From Haematobia irritans (Eukaryota > Arthropoda > Insecta > Diptera > Muscidae), in NCBI RefSeq assembly GCF_050003625.1, contig NC_134398.1, positions 64,674,891 to 64,738,890 of the forward strand: a stretch of 64,000 bases of DNA, given 5' to 3'. Shown here one piece after another: positions 46,848 through 57,394 of this stretch. The translations under genes and the position numbers were made by a program. The notes under the pieces were generated by a model. It saw only the letters and a list, made by a program, of their open reading frames with translations, searched no databases and had not been told where the DNA came from. How positions within the stretch are numbered: position 1 is the stretch's first letter; every line of letters starts with the position of its first letter.

Positions 46848-47157
46848 AGGTTAGGTTAGGTTAAATGGCAGCCCGATTAAGATTCAGGCTCACTTGGACT
46901 ATTCAGTCCATTGTGATACCACATTAACTAAAAGTACCTATTACATATGGGCACTTCTAGTTTTAACCGCTGAACCTTCTCGATTATTTTTCTTCGCTGA
47001 ATCAACCAGATTGTTCCAAAAACATTAGCAGACTGCTTAAGTTAACGTTTTCCAGATCCGCCAGTAATCTGAAGGTATATGCTCCTAAAAGTTGTTTGCG
47101 CTTTACACGAAATGCAGGACACTCACACAAGAGGTGCACGGATACTTCCAAAATATT
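46848..47157 (-). mobile_element. 5'-truncated non-LTR retrotransposon (LINE) 3' end
   Basis: On the minus strand a short coding end (47148-47002) is followed by an untranslated tail 'ggtatcacaatggactgaat' ... 'gggctgcc' and terminal 'aacctaacc' repeats. Truncation at the 5' end is typical of LINE insertion. The tail is shared with the SINEs in this window. Confidence 0.8.
47002..47148 (-). pseudogene. C-terminus of LINE ORF2 (reverse transcriptase polyprotein)
   Basis: The frame reads 'VHLLCECPAFRVKRKQLLGA' and continues 'LLADLENVNLSSLLMFLEQS', then G and a stop at 47002-47004. 'HLL.CP....R...LG' is the Cys/His-type C-terminal motif found after the reverse transcriptase or RNase H domain of Jockey- and I-like elements. 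Only about 48 residues of a protein normally near 900-1200 remain. The rest was lost by 5' truncation. Clade assignment is inference. Confidence 0.7.
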
Positions 47158-48078
47158 TTTTCAATAAAAAATCACATGTACTTTGACTCCAGACCATACG
47201 ATTTCCTGTGAGATGGAAAATTCCTTCTTGTGGCTGTTTCCATTCCTTCAATTCTCGTGTGCGCGATCGGTTAACTAAACACGATCATCTTGGGAGTGAG
47301 CAATTGCCCAGTTGGGAATTTTGGAAATGTATTTAATTTTCCGCCACCCTGTTCATATATTTTTTTCATATCTTAAGTTGCATTGTTCACAGTTGTTTTT
47401 GAAAATGGGAAGAATAAAAAACAAGACCTATTGTTTGCTTTTTTTTTTCATTATTGCAAACTTTTATTTTGCTGTTAGCTTTACGAATACGTCCAACCAA
47501 TGACTATCGTAGTAAAGCTTTTTTGCTGCTGTTGTTTCATTACCTTTGACGGCTTTTGTTTTTACTTAGTGGCAATGTATCTTCTATTTTCATATGTCTC
47601 CCTCACTCATTGGTCGCGTATGTTGTAGGTTCAAGCTATTAACCTATTGATCTAATGAAATTTAATTTTCATCTCTGTTGCTGCCGTTATTGCTGTTTTT
47701 TTTGTTGTTTTTGTTGGCTTCCATTGTATGCTGAGGGTTTGTTTTTCCCTCAGTCATATGGGGGTCATCAAACTCTAATAGTGTCACACTTGTGCAATTT
47801 GATGGCTTAGTAGTGCAATTTGACCCCAAGTGACCTGGCATGCAAAATTACCTAATTACGTAATGCATGTGTCTATCCTATGGACAATATTATTAAAATT
47901 GTCCATAGGATGGACACAACAAAAAAAAAAAAAAACAAAAATATTATCTAATATACAAGTGTGAACTGTCAATATAATGATGGGAAAATATAGGAAAATT
48001 GAGGTGAGAATTTAGTGATTTCCATTTTGTATGATGTCAGGGCACACTTAAATGACGTTCATTCACAATATCCCTCTT
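47158..48078. other. Single-copy-looking sequence
   Basis: T-rich CTG/TTG repeats (47520-47720) and a GC-richer stretch at 47750-47880 ('gtgacctggcatgcaaaatt'). It includes the hairpin at 47869-47917. No ORF with a recognisable product. Confidence 0.35.
47869..47917. other. 20-bp inverted repeat, hairpin
   Basis: Arms GTGTCTATCCTATGGACAAT (47869-47888) and ATTGTCCATAGGATGGACAC (47898-47917) pair with one G-T and have a 9-nt AT loop. A poly-A run follows. Confidence 0.85.
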
Positions 48079-49482
48079 TTTTATACCCACCACCATAGAA
48101 TGGTGACGGGGGTATAATAAGTTTGTCATTCCGTTTGTAACTCATCGAAATATCGATTTCCGACTATATAAAATATATCTATTCTTGATCAGGGAGAAAT
48201 TCTAAGATGATATAACGATGTCCGTCTGTCCGTCTGACTGTCTGTCTGTTGTAGTCACGCCACAGACTTCAATAATGAAGCAATCGTGCTGAAATTTTGC
48301 ACAAACTCGTCTTTTGTCTACAGGCAGGTCAAGTTCGAAGATGGGCAATACGGTCCAGGCTTTGATATAGTCCCCATATAAACCGACCTCCCGATTTGGG
48401 GTCTTGGGCTTATAGAAATCGTAGTTTTTATCCAATTTGCCTGAAATTTGAAATCTGGAGGTATTTTATGACCATAAAGAGGTGCACAAAAATGGTGAAT
48501 ATGGGTCCATGTTTCGGTATAGCCTCCATATAGACAGATCTCCCGATTTTACTTCTTGGGCTTATAGAAACCGCAGTTTTTATTCAATTTACCTGAAATT
48601 GGAAATCTGGAGGTATTGTAGGACCACAAATACGTGTGCCGAAAATTGTGAGTATCGGTCCATATTTTGGTATAGCCCTCATATAGACCGATCTCCCGAT
48701 TTGGGGTCTTGGGCTTATAGAAAAGCGTAGTTTTCATCCAATTTGTCTGAAATTGGAAATCTAGAGGTATTTTAGGACCATAAAGAGGTGTGTCGAAAAT
48801 GGTGAGTATCGGTCCATATTTTGGTATAGCCCCCATATAGACCGATTTCCCGAGTTTATTTCTTGGGCGAAGTTTTTATCCTATTTGCCTGAAATTGGAA
48901 ATCTAGAGGTATTTTCGGGTCATAAAGAAAACGGTGAGTATCGGTCCATATTTTAGTATAGCCCCCATAAGAACGATCTCCCGATTTAACTCCTTGGGTT
49001 TCTAGAAACCGTAGTTTTTATCTGATTTGCCTGAAATTGTAAATATTCTGGTATTTTAGGCTCACACAAACGTGTATCGGATTAAGTTTTTATCGGTCCA
49101 TTTGGTAATGCCTCCATATAGACCGACTTCACTTCTTGAGGGTGTAGAAGGCGCACTGATCATGAAAATTGCTTGAAACTCAATGTAAAATTTCCAGATT
49201 TTACTTCTACAGATTTAAGATTTCAAATCAAGACGTTATTTTATAATTTTCTTGCACACTTACAAGAGATGTTAATGATTCCTCTAAAACTGGTAAACGG
49301 TTCTTATAAATCCAGAATCTGATATAGTCCTCATAGGTGAAATCTTTAAATTTATCTTCGGGATGTGTCCTCAAGTCCTCAAGTCCTCCTGAAATTTCAA
49401 AGGAAACCCTAATATTTGGTTCATGGTGGTGGGTATTTAAGATTCGGCCCGGCCGAACTTAGTGCTGTATATACTTGTTTCT
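48079..49482 (-). mobile_element. INE/DINE-like element, second subfamily
   Basis: Runs from 'tttatacccaccaccataga' to 'ggcccggccgaacttagtgc' and 'tgtatatacttg', so both terminal modules are present. About five core units of roughly 155 bp contain 'cccgatttggggtcttgggc' and 'ggaaatctggaggtatttta'. These core units do not match the 153-bp units of the first subfamily, although the ends do. Confidence 0.75.
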
Positions 49483-49487
49483 TTATA

Positions 49488-50040
49488 CAGTGACGCATAT
49501 AAGTATTGGCATACCATACAATTTTGTTTAAACACCACATTTTAAATTTAAAAATATTTTAATTTGGATTGCAACTGCATTACGAATCTAGAAAAATCTT
49601 TTCTCTTTCAATATTTAAATTATAAAAAATTAAAAAAAATTACATTTTTTGAGGAACAAAAGTATTGGCACAGGTAGTTCTAAATTAGTTTTTTGGTACA
49701 TTTAGTACTTTTTTGGTATCCTTTTTTGTTTGATAACAGCATCAAGCAGTCTAGACAATTAATGGACTAATTTTCTGTTTTCTATGTAACTATATTCCCC
49801 TATTCTTCCATCAGCACTGTACAATATTTCATCAAAATCGCTTGATAATAGTGGCCTAAATACTGCGAAAAAAGGGACATGGTCAGGCGGACGGACACCA
49901 AGGGCTAAACCAACTCAGGAGATGGTTCTGAGTCGATCGATATATTTTATGGATCTTAAATTTCTGGCAGGCACATTTTTTTCGCAAATACCCTGAACAC
50001 TAGGTTTTAGGAGCTGTGCCAATACTTATGTGCGGTACTG
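49488..50040. mobile_element. Tc1-like MITE
   Basis: A 553-bp element with TA at 49486-49487 and 50041-50042. The left end is CAGTGACGCATATAAGTATT. The right end reverse-complemented is CAGTACCGCACATAAGTATT. 'aacaaaagtattggcacagg' recurs subterminally. CAGT-type ends and TA duplication are typical of Tc1 elements. No intact transposase remains. Confidence 0.85.
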
Positions 50041-50242
50041 TATATAATTTTTTTATTTCGTCTGTGTGGAGGCGGACGGACACTAAGGGCTAAACCAACT
50101 CAGGAGATGGTTCTGAGTCGATCGATATATTTTATTGAGCTTAAATTTCTGGCAGGAACATTTTTTTTTCGCAAGTACCCTGAACACTATGTGGTTTTAG
50201 GAGCTGTGCGGTACTGTATATAATTTTTTTATTTCGTCTATG
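49874..50242 (+). repeat. Tandem duplication of the Tc1 MITE right half plus flank
   Basis: 'ggcggacggacac.aagggct' through 'tttttttatttcgtct.tgtg' occurs twice (49874-50070 and 50071-50242). The second copy lacks 'ccaatacttatgt'. The duplication includes flanking sequence outside the element, so it happened after insertion. Confidence 0.85.
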
Positions 50243-51022
50243 TGAAAGAGTGTTTCCCTACACTCAACAAAAGGAAATGATATAAATTTTGTTTTATTTT
50301 CAGTAAGATAATGTCTTATTTGTATAATGTTACAATTAGTAAACTATTTTAGTTAAGATTTTCTAAAATAAACCACTAGTTTCTTTTATAGTGATTTCCC
50401 TTTTTTGAGGTGAATTTTTACTCAATCGCGCAGTTTTTGCCCGTTTATCCCTTGCTTTAACATCACGTTACTTTCTCCAACATTTTCCATCTTAATGAGT
50501 TTACAGAAAAGTGCAGTAATAAAATAATCTGGGACTTTTGTAGTGTACCATTATATAAATCGATATGAATATGGATTGTATATCAACACACTCTTTTTTA
50601 TTAAAAACTAATAATTATGGTAATAAATCCATAATTTTGATTGGACTTTGTTTTACTGTAATTTCCAATCATTTTTTCTATCTCAATCAAAATCACGCTA
50701 ACGTTTTGCTTTAGGTTAAGGAATTATAACCATTAAATTTCACAATTGGAAAAGTAACCGAAAAAGATACCAACTTTAATTTGATACTAGATTGTACGCT
50801 TAACTGAATTTCTACACCTGTGTTTGATGTTTTTTTTTTGTTTTGTATCATTTTGCCAATGTTGGAAGGTTTCTCTGGTGTCTGTATATACTAGATGGGG
50901 TCGTGAAAAATCTATTTCATTTATAGTTACTTTTTGAATATCTTATTTATTTGATTTGCTTATGCTATTAAATTCATTTTTTCAAATTAATTTCTAAAAA
51001 TAAATAAAAACCGATTCTAATA
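50243..51022. other. Unassigned AT-rich sequence
   Basis: A possible old MITE end lies near 50260 ('acactcaacaaaaggaaatg'). No gene is supported. Confidence 0.35.
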
Positions 51023-51063
51023 TATAATAATTTTATACATAATTCACATTTGGATAGAAGAGT
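51023..51063 (+). repeat. 41-bp direct repeat, left of Himar1
   Basis: Starts 'tataataattttatacataa' and ends 'ggatagaagagt'. It is identical over 41 bp to 52328-52368 on the far side of Himar1. Confidence 0.95.
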
Positions 51064-51064
51064 A

Positions 51065-52327
51065 ACAGGTTGGGTGATAGGTCCCGGTCTGACATATAGA
51101 TGGCGTCGCTAGTATTAAATGCATATTATTTTCATATTATCATATTATCAAAATTTGTCGTCTGTAAGTCAATTATTTTGTGAGATAGAGCAACTTTTGT
51201 TATTGCGAAAAAAATGGAAAAAAAGGAATTTCGTGTTTTGATAAAATACTGTTTTCTGAAGGGAAAAAAACGGTGGAAGCAAAAACTTGGCTTGATAATG
51301 AGTTTCCGGACTCTGCCCAAGGGAAATCAACAATAAATAATTGATTGGTATGCAAAATTCAAGCGTGGTGAAATGAGCACGGAGGACGGTGTACTGCGTT
51401 CACCCGAAACGGTGGTTACCGACGAAAACATCAAAAAATCCACAAAATGATTTTGAATGACCGTAAAATGAAGTTGATCGAGATAACAGAGGCCTTAAAG
51501 ATATCAAGGGAACGTGTTGGTCATATCATTCATCAATATTTGGATATGCGGAAGCTCTGTGCAAAATGGGTGCTGCGCGAGCTCACATTTGACCAAAAAC
51601 AACAACGTGTTGATGATTCTGAGCGGTGTTTGCAGCTATTAACTCGTAATACACCCGAGTTTTTCCGTCGATATGTGACAATGGATGAAACATGGCTCCA
51701 TCACTACACTCCTGAGTCCAATCGACAGTCAGCTGAGTGGACAGCGACCGGTGAACCGTCCCCGAAGCGTGGAAAGACTCAAAAGTCCGCTGGCAAAGTA
51801 ATGGCCTCTGTTTTTTGGGATGCGCATGGAATAATTTTTATCGATTATTTTGAGAAGGGAAAAAATCAACAATATTGACTATTATATGGCGTTATTGGAG
51901 CGTTTGAAGGTCGAAATCGCGGCAAAACGGCCCCATATGAAGAAGAAAAAAGTGTTTTTCCACCAAGACAACGCACCGTGCCACAAGTCATTGAGAACGA
52001 TGGCAAAAATTCATGAATTGGGCTTCGAATTGCTTCCCCACCCACCGTATTCTCCAGATCTGGCCCCCAGCGACTTTTTCTTGTTCTCAGACCTCAAAAG
52101 GATGCTCGCAGGGAAAAAATTTGGCTGCAATGAAGAGGTGATCGCCGAAACTGAGGCTAATTTTGAGGCAAAACCAAAGGAGTACTACCAAAATGGTATC
52201 AAAAAATTGGAAGGTCGTTATAATCGTTGTATCGCTCTTGAAGGGAACTATGTTGAATAATAAAAACGAATTTTGACAAAAAAATGTGTTTTTCTTTGTT
52301 AGACCGGGGACTCATCAGCCAACCTGT
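51065..52327 (+). mobile_element. Himar1: Himar1 mariner, near full length, defective
   Basis: A 1263-bp element, close to the published ~1.26 kb, flanked by TA at 51063-51064 and 52328-52329. The left end has several changes (ACAGGTTGGGTGATAGGTCC). The right end, reverse-complemented, starts ACAGGTTGGCTGATGAGTCC. The 5' untranslated region has deletions compared with the derivative at 2402-2948. It encodes a frameshifted transposase. Confidence 0.95.
51214..52260 (+). pseudogene. Himar1 transposase (DD34D mariner), frameshifted
   Basis: The protein matches the Himar1 transposase (about 348 residues) over nearly its whole length. It starts MEKKEFRVLIKYCF at 51214. Catalytic motifs are 'VTMDETWLHHYTPES' (first D, about 51680), 'FFHQDNAPCHKS' (second D, about 51967) and 'PPYSPDLAPSDFFLF' (third D, about 52070). 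That gives the mariner spacing of 34. It ends 'RCIALEGNYVE' before the stop at 52258-52260. Indels break it. They are one base lost near 51270, four gained near 51335, one lost near 51437 and one gained near 51865. The 'GERSGRP'-type linker is also rearranged (51395-51410). It cannot make a full protein. Amino acid conservation between the indels suggests fairly recent decay. Confidence 0.93.
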
Positions 52328-52368
52328 TATAATAATTTTATACATAATTCACATTTGGATAGAAGAGT
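52328..52368 (+). repeat. 41-bp direct repeat, right of Himar1
   Basis: Second copy of 51023-51063, beginning directly after the right inverted repeat of Himar1. Confidence 0.95.
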
Positions 52369-52399
52369 GTATTAACTATTAAAAACTCGGAAAAGAAAA

Positions 52400-52540
52400 T
52401 GTTCTTTTTGGGTCCAGAAGTGGTGCAGAAGCGAAGAATTTAACATAACATTGTTATAGGACGGATGTCCTCCATTTTAACAGCCGCTTTACTGAAGTTG
52501 CATTACTTCTTAAGATGTTTTGTGATATTTTGCCAAAACC
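52400..52540 (-). mobile_element. Family G fragment
   Basis: 'ttttgggtccagaagtggtg' and 'tataggacggatgtcc' match 40860-40950. Confidence 0.5.
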
Positions 52541-52652
52541 AAAAAAATGCATGTCTGAAACGCTGGCAATTTTTCTACAATGGGTTAAGCATTTTTTCAA
52601 CAAAATTTTAACAATTTGTAACATTTGATTAATTCTTATTCTATTTTGAATA

Positions 52653-53286
52653 CACTGAAAAAATGCATACTCGGTTCCAAAGATTTTGTCTTTACTTTAA
52701 AAAATTTGGTATTGATTCCGAGCCAAAGAAGCGGAGAATACAAGTAAGGATACTTTTAAGACACAATTCTCTTTTAAATTTAGGAGGCAAATTTTAATTT
52801 TTCGCTTTCTCAGCTTTTTGTCTTCATATGCTATCAAAATCCTTTAAAAACGAGTTAACAGCAACTTTATTTTCCAAATTAGGACTCGACTTCCAGTAGA
52901 AATTATGTTATGTTTGAAGTAAAAAACTTCTTTAAAATTAAGTTTTGAAAAACATGTCCTATATTTGAACGAGTTTTTGCTTTGTAGTCAAGATGCAAAA
53001 AGACAACAATTTTAAAGACAATTTCATTAAATTTAAAGAATTTTTCTGAATTATCAAAGTCAAGTTGACCTTAGCATATAAATTTTTTCTTTCATGTTAA
53101 GATACCCATTTTTAAGCCAAATCACTTAATTATAAGGACAATACGACTTCATTGAAAAGTTTATCGACTTTTGGACAAGGAAAATAACTTTATTTTAGAG
53201 AAATGCGTCTTCTATGCTAATCAAAATTTGTTTTCGTATTTTAAAGACATGAAATCTTTGACCTCACGACAATATTTTTTTCAGTG
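52653..53286 (-). mobile_element. Family A MITE
   Basis: A 634-bp copy with TA at 52651-52652 and 53287-53288, from CACTGAAAAAATGCATAC to TTTTTTTCAGTG. It is closely similar to 338-987 in the same orientation. Confidence 0.85.
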
Positions 53287-54363
53287 TATATTTGAAAAAA
53301 AAAAAAAAAAGTTAAAATTACCCATTAAAAAATAACAAAAATTGAATTAAAAGAACTTCCTGTGCAGTTTAGGTTAATGTGGGATTAAATTTCAGGCTCA
53401 CTTAGACTATTGAGTCCATTTTGCAGTTTAAATAAAGAACAACTTTGGGAGGTAATTTTTGCTTTCAAAGTTGTGCCATTAGAACAAGTTCCAAATGTTT
53501 TTGCTGGGAATAAGTATTTAAAAAGTTAAATTAAATTTTTATTGCATTGTATATAATATTTTTTGAATCTATTTTTTTTCAATGATTTTGGAAACAATCA
53601 ATAAACCCACCCTATTGTCTACATGGCTTGAGTGTGCTTAATATATGTTGTTATTATTATTGTTACCATTAGACAAATTGAAATGGCGACCAATACAACT
53701 TAAGGGCTTTACCTTACCCATAATAATATCGGAACGTTATCGATTTCAGGAGAGAAGAAATAAAAGTGTTGAAATTGGGTTGCGCAGCATTTGAAAAGTG
53801 ATCCAAATCCATTACAAAGTAGTTTATGGTAAAAGGTAACTGGGCAATTGCTTTGGGTGGAGATATGATTGGTTATAATGAGGTCGATTTTCATTTAGAC
53901 CATGATGGCGAACGTTTCCCAATACATTGTTTATGTGGAAAGAAAAATTCATGCATATATCGTTAATTAATATTATTTAAATAATAAGAGTTTTTGTTAT
54001 TTCTCAAAGTAATTTTTATTAACGTGTTGTTTTATTTTTATTTTCAGGTAAGTTTACAATATTATATTGGAAAAATATATTGGTAAGTTAAAATGAAGTT
54101 GAAACACAAATTGGCTTATGAGAAACACTATGCAGCAAAATTTACACCATACACCAAATTTCCTTAAAATAAAAAAAAAGTTTATTAAAGAAAGGGGTTT
54201 CGGCCATATATTAAAAAATATTATAAACAATTTTCAATGTGTTGATATTTTCAATATTTAGATAGATTAAATAACAAATCTTCCAAATTAAGCTAAGCTC
54301 CTTGTGAAGCTACAAAAGCATTTTTTATTTTTTATTTTGAAATTTGAAATTTTTAATTGGGTG
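53287..54363. other. Unassigned, with repeat scraps
   Basis: A LINE/SINE tail scrap lies at about 53367-53422 ('caggctcacttagactattg') and a family G scrap at 53430-53510. The rest (53520-54360) is AT-rich without a gene. Confidence 0.4.
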
Positions 54364-55338
54364 CACGCTCACAAAAAATCGCTTCTGTAACATATACTCC
54401 CAAACATATTTTGCTTCAAACATATACATTTTTGGGTATTGCCCAAACATTTATATGTTTGATCTCTTCCAATATATAATATGTTTGAAAGCATATTGGT
54501 CTAAACAATATATGTTTGGGTAGTCTAAGTTCCAAACATTTTGTATTTTTGCATCCAAATTCAATAATGTTGTCTTCCAAAAAACAATATGTTATTTTGT
54601 GATCATATAATATGTTTGGAAGCATTTTGCATCCAAAAATATTATGTGCTTAAAAAAATTCTCCCAAACAATATTGTGCTCAACATTTTATTTATTTATT
54701 TATATATTTACAATCATAATGAATTATGAAAATAGACAGGTAATATAGGTGCTAACAACATAGGTTTTCGACCTGAATGCTCAAAATTTTGTTTCTGCCT
54801 AATTGTATATTCCCCCACATCTTTCTCACTTCCACGACATTTTTTACTTCTTAGCACCTTTTTCTGTAATACAAACATTGTAGAAGAAATTATTCAATTT
54901 TATGATTTTTTTTATTTTAATTTTACCTTTTGCCGGACGGGGATTCGAACAGCGGACCACACAGTTTGTAAGGATCAAAGAAGTAGCTGATCAATTGCCC
55001 AAGGAAAAATAAAATGTTAATTTTGTAATAACAAGCAACAACCACCAATTTAATTCAATATCGCTCCCTGATAAATAGCGCTCCAAGCTACTAAACACAT
55101 ATATGTTTATAGGCTATTTCTAAATTAATATATGTTTGCATCCAAGCATATTATATTTACAAACATTTTATGTCCCAAACATAATATGTTCTAACATATT
55201 AACATATATGTCCCAAACATGTTATGCTAGTTTATGAACATTATATGCTTGCACTCAAACATATTGTGTTTAAAAATTTGTGTTCCAAACATATAATGTT
55301 TATAGCCAAACATATGAAAAACAGTCTTTTTCATCCGT
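54364..55338. mobile_element. Family C element, diverged copy
   Basis: The left end is CACGCTCACAAAAAATCGC. Many 'caaacatat' and 'aacatatt' motifs follow, with a tRNA-like relic near 54935. The right end is 'ttttcatccgtg'. The flanking dinucleotide is TG on both sides. Confidence 0.65.
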
Positions 55339-55384
55339 GTGGTGAACAGCTTTTTATATCTACATATAGATCATATTATACCAA

Positions 55385-56290
55385 TATTTATAATTAATAT
55401 CCCAAAAATGTTTGTTTGGATCCAAAGATTTTGGCGTTCCTTTAATGATTTTGATTCCGAGCCAAAGATGTTGATTCTTAAATAAAAACAAATACACACT
55501 TTTAGGGAGCTATCTAGCTTTAAATCTACGCCCTATAAAATTAAAATTAGGATATAGATATCAATTATCGGATTTTTTTCTTTTTGGTACTTATTAACAC
55601 AACTATTCACATATAAATAAAAGTCAGTTACAAAATCCACATTGTAACAGATAATTCAAAGTAAAAATCATTTTCTTATTTACAAAAGATTAAACCACAG
55701 ATGCAAAATCCTTAAAATAAATATTAGCCTATATTTGAAGGGTTTTTAAGATTATTTCTTTACTTTAAAGAAAATTTGCCTAACTTCAAAAACTTATAAC
55801 TTTTACAGAGGGATACAAATTTCAAAGTTTCATATCGTAAATTTAAATAATAAAATTTTTGAAGCAATGATTATGAACATTCTTGTAAATAATACCCTGT
55901 TTCTGTATGTCGAATGAGTGTATTTCAAATGAAAAAAAATTATTTGGGTTTCTCTATGTATACAGGCAAGTCTCTATATATTTTTATGTCGAGTAGCAAA
56001 GGAATATATACAATAAGTGTCAAGAAAAAAGTGAAAACGGTTTTGGAATTTGAATCAATTCTCAGGCCAAAAATTTGAAAATACTCATTTTTGATAATCA
56101 ATGTACTCTCATACAAACGATATGAATTTAATTGATTCGAATTCGAATGACTGCTTTTCAGTCGACTGGGTTTTCGTTCGAAATACAGAAACAGGGTATA
56201 AAAGTTTCCCTTTTGTGTTAATTGCGTGCCCTAAAATTTAGATTGCGTAACATTCCATACTAAGTCAATCTTTTTCCATTATGTTTTCCT
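55385..56290 (+). mobile_element. Family E MITE interrupted by a small MITE
   Basis: Left 'gtttgtttggatccaaagat' and right 'aatttagattgcgtaacatt' match 56329-56940. The middle is displaced by the element at 55895-56196. Confidence 0.55.
55895..56196. mobile_element. 302-bp MITE with CCCTGTTTCTGTAT ends
   Basis: The left end is CCCTGTTTCTGTATGTCGAA. The right end reverse-complemented is CCCTGTTTCTGTATTTCGAA. TA lies at 55893-55894 and 56197-56198. No coding capacity. Its family does not recur in this window. Confidence 0.8.
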
Positions 56291-56328
56291 GCCTAAAAGT
56301 ATCCTTATAGCGATCCATTTAAATCATA

Positions 56329-56960
56329 CACTCAAAAAAAGTTTACTTTGATCCAAAGATTTTGACCTTCCTTTAAGATTTTGGTATTGATGCCGAGCCA
56401 AAGATGCGGGTTCTTTAAAATAAGGAAATTGTTTTGCGACCTATCTGGCTTTAAATCTAGGATTTATAAAATTAATATTAGGATACAGATCTCATTTATC
56501 AAATTTGTATTCCATTTTTCCCTATTCACGTACAAATATATGCCAGTTTAAAAATCCAAATTATGACGGATATTTCGAAGTAAAAAATATCCAAACAAAC
56601 TTTGAAACAAAGATGCCAAATCCTCAAAATAAGTCTTAGCCTACATTTGAAGCGTTTTTATCTTAAATCTAAAGATTCAATATTTCAGTTAATTTAAATA
56701 CGATTTCTTGAAATCAAAAATGTGTTTCATTACTTTAAGGAAAATGGCCTTAGTTTAAAGACATGCAAATTTAATGAAGGGAAGGCAAATTTTCAAAATG
56801 TGTGTCCTAAATTTAATGAAAAACAAAACAAATATTATAAACTTTCTTTTAATTAAAATTTCATTATTTTAAAGAAATTTGTCCTTAATAGTGTGCAAAT
56901 TGCGTATCCTAAACTTGAGGTTGCGTAATCTTTAATATCACTTAAATACTTTTTCCAGTT
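56329..56960 (+). mobile_element. Family E MITE
   Basis: Starts CACTCAAAAAAAGTTTAC after TA (56327-56328). The right end 'tactttttccagtt' is followed by TA. It is the best full-length copy of the family here, and non-coding. Confidence 0.65.
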
Positions 56961-57394
56961 TAGATTGCCAGGATAAGATGTCACCTAAAATGAAATAGAA
57001 ATGACAATGTCCTCTCTACTAGCTAAGATAGCTGAAATCAAATTTCAACTTCAAAGTTGACCAAATCATTTTTTTGTCAAAAATCAATTATTTTTAATTG
57101 ATGAAATTTTTAATGATCAAAACAAAATTCTCTTTTGGATGACATCACTACTCGATCTATAGGACACTACTATAATAGAACTTATAATAATAATAAACCC
57201 ACGATGCACTGAAAAAATATTGTCGTGAGGCCCAAAAATTGTATGTCCTTAAAATACGAATACAAATTCTGCTTAGCATAAAAGACGCATTTGTCTGGTA
57301 TAAAGTTTGTTTCCTTGCCCAAAAGTCGATAAACTTTTTAATGAAGTCGTTTTGCCCTTATAGTTAAGTGATTCGACTTAAAACTAGCTTACCA

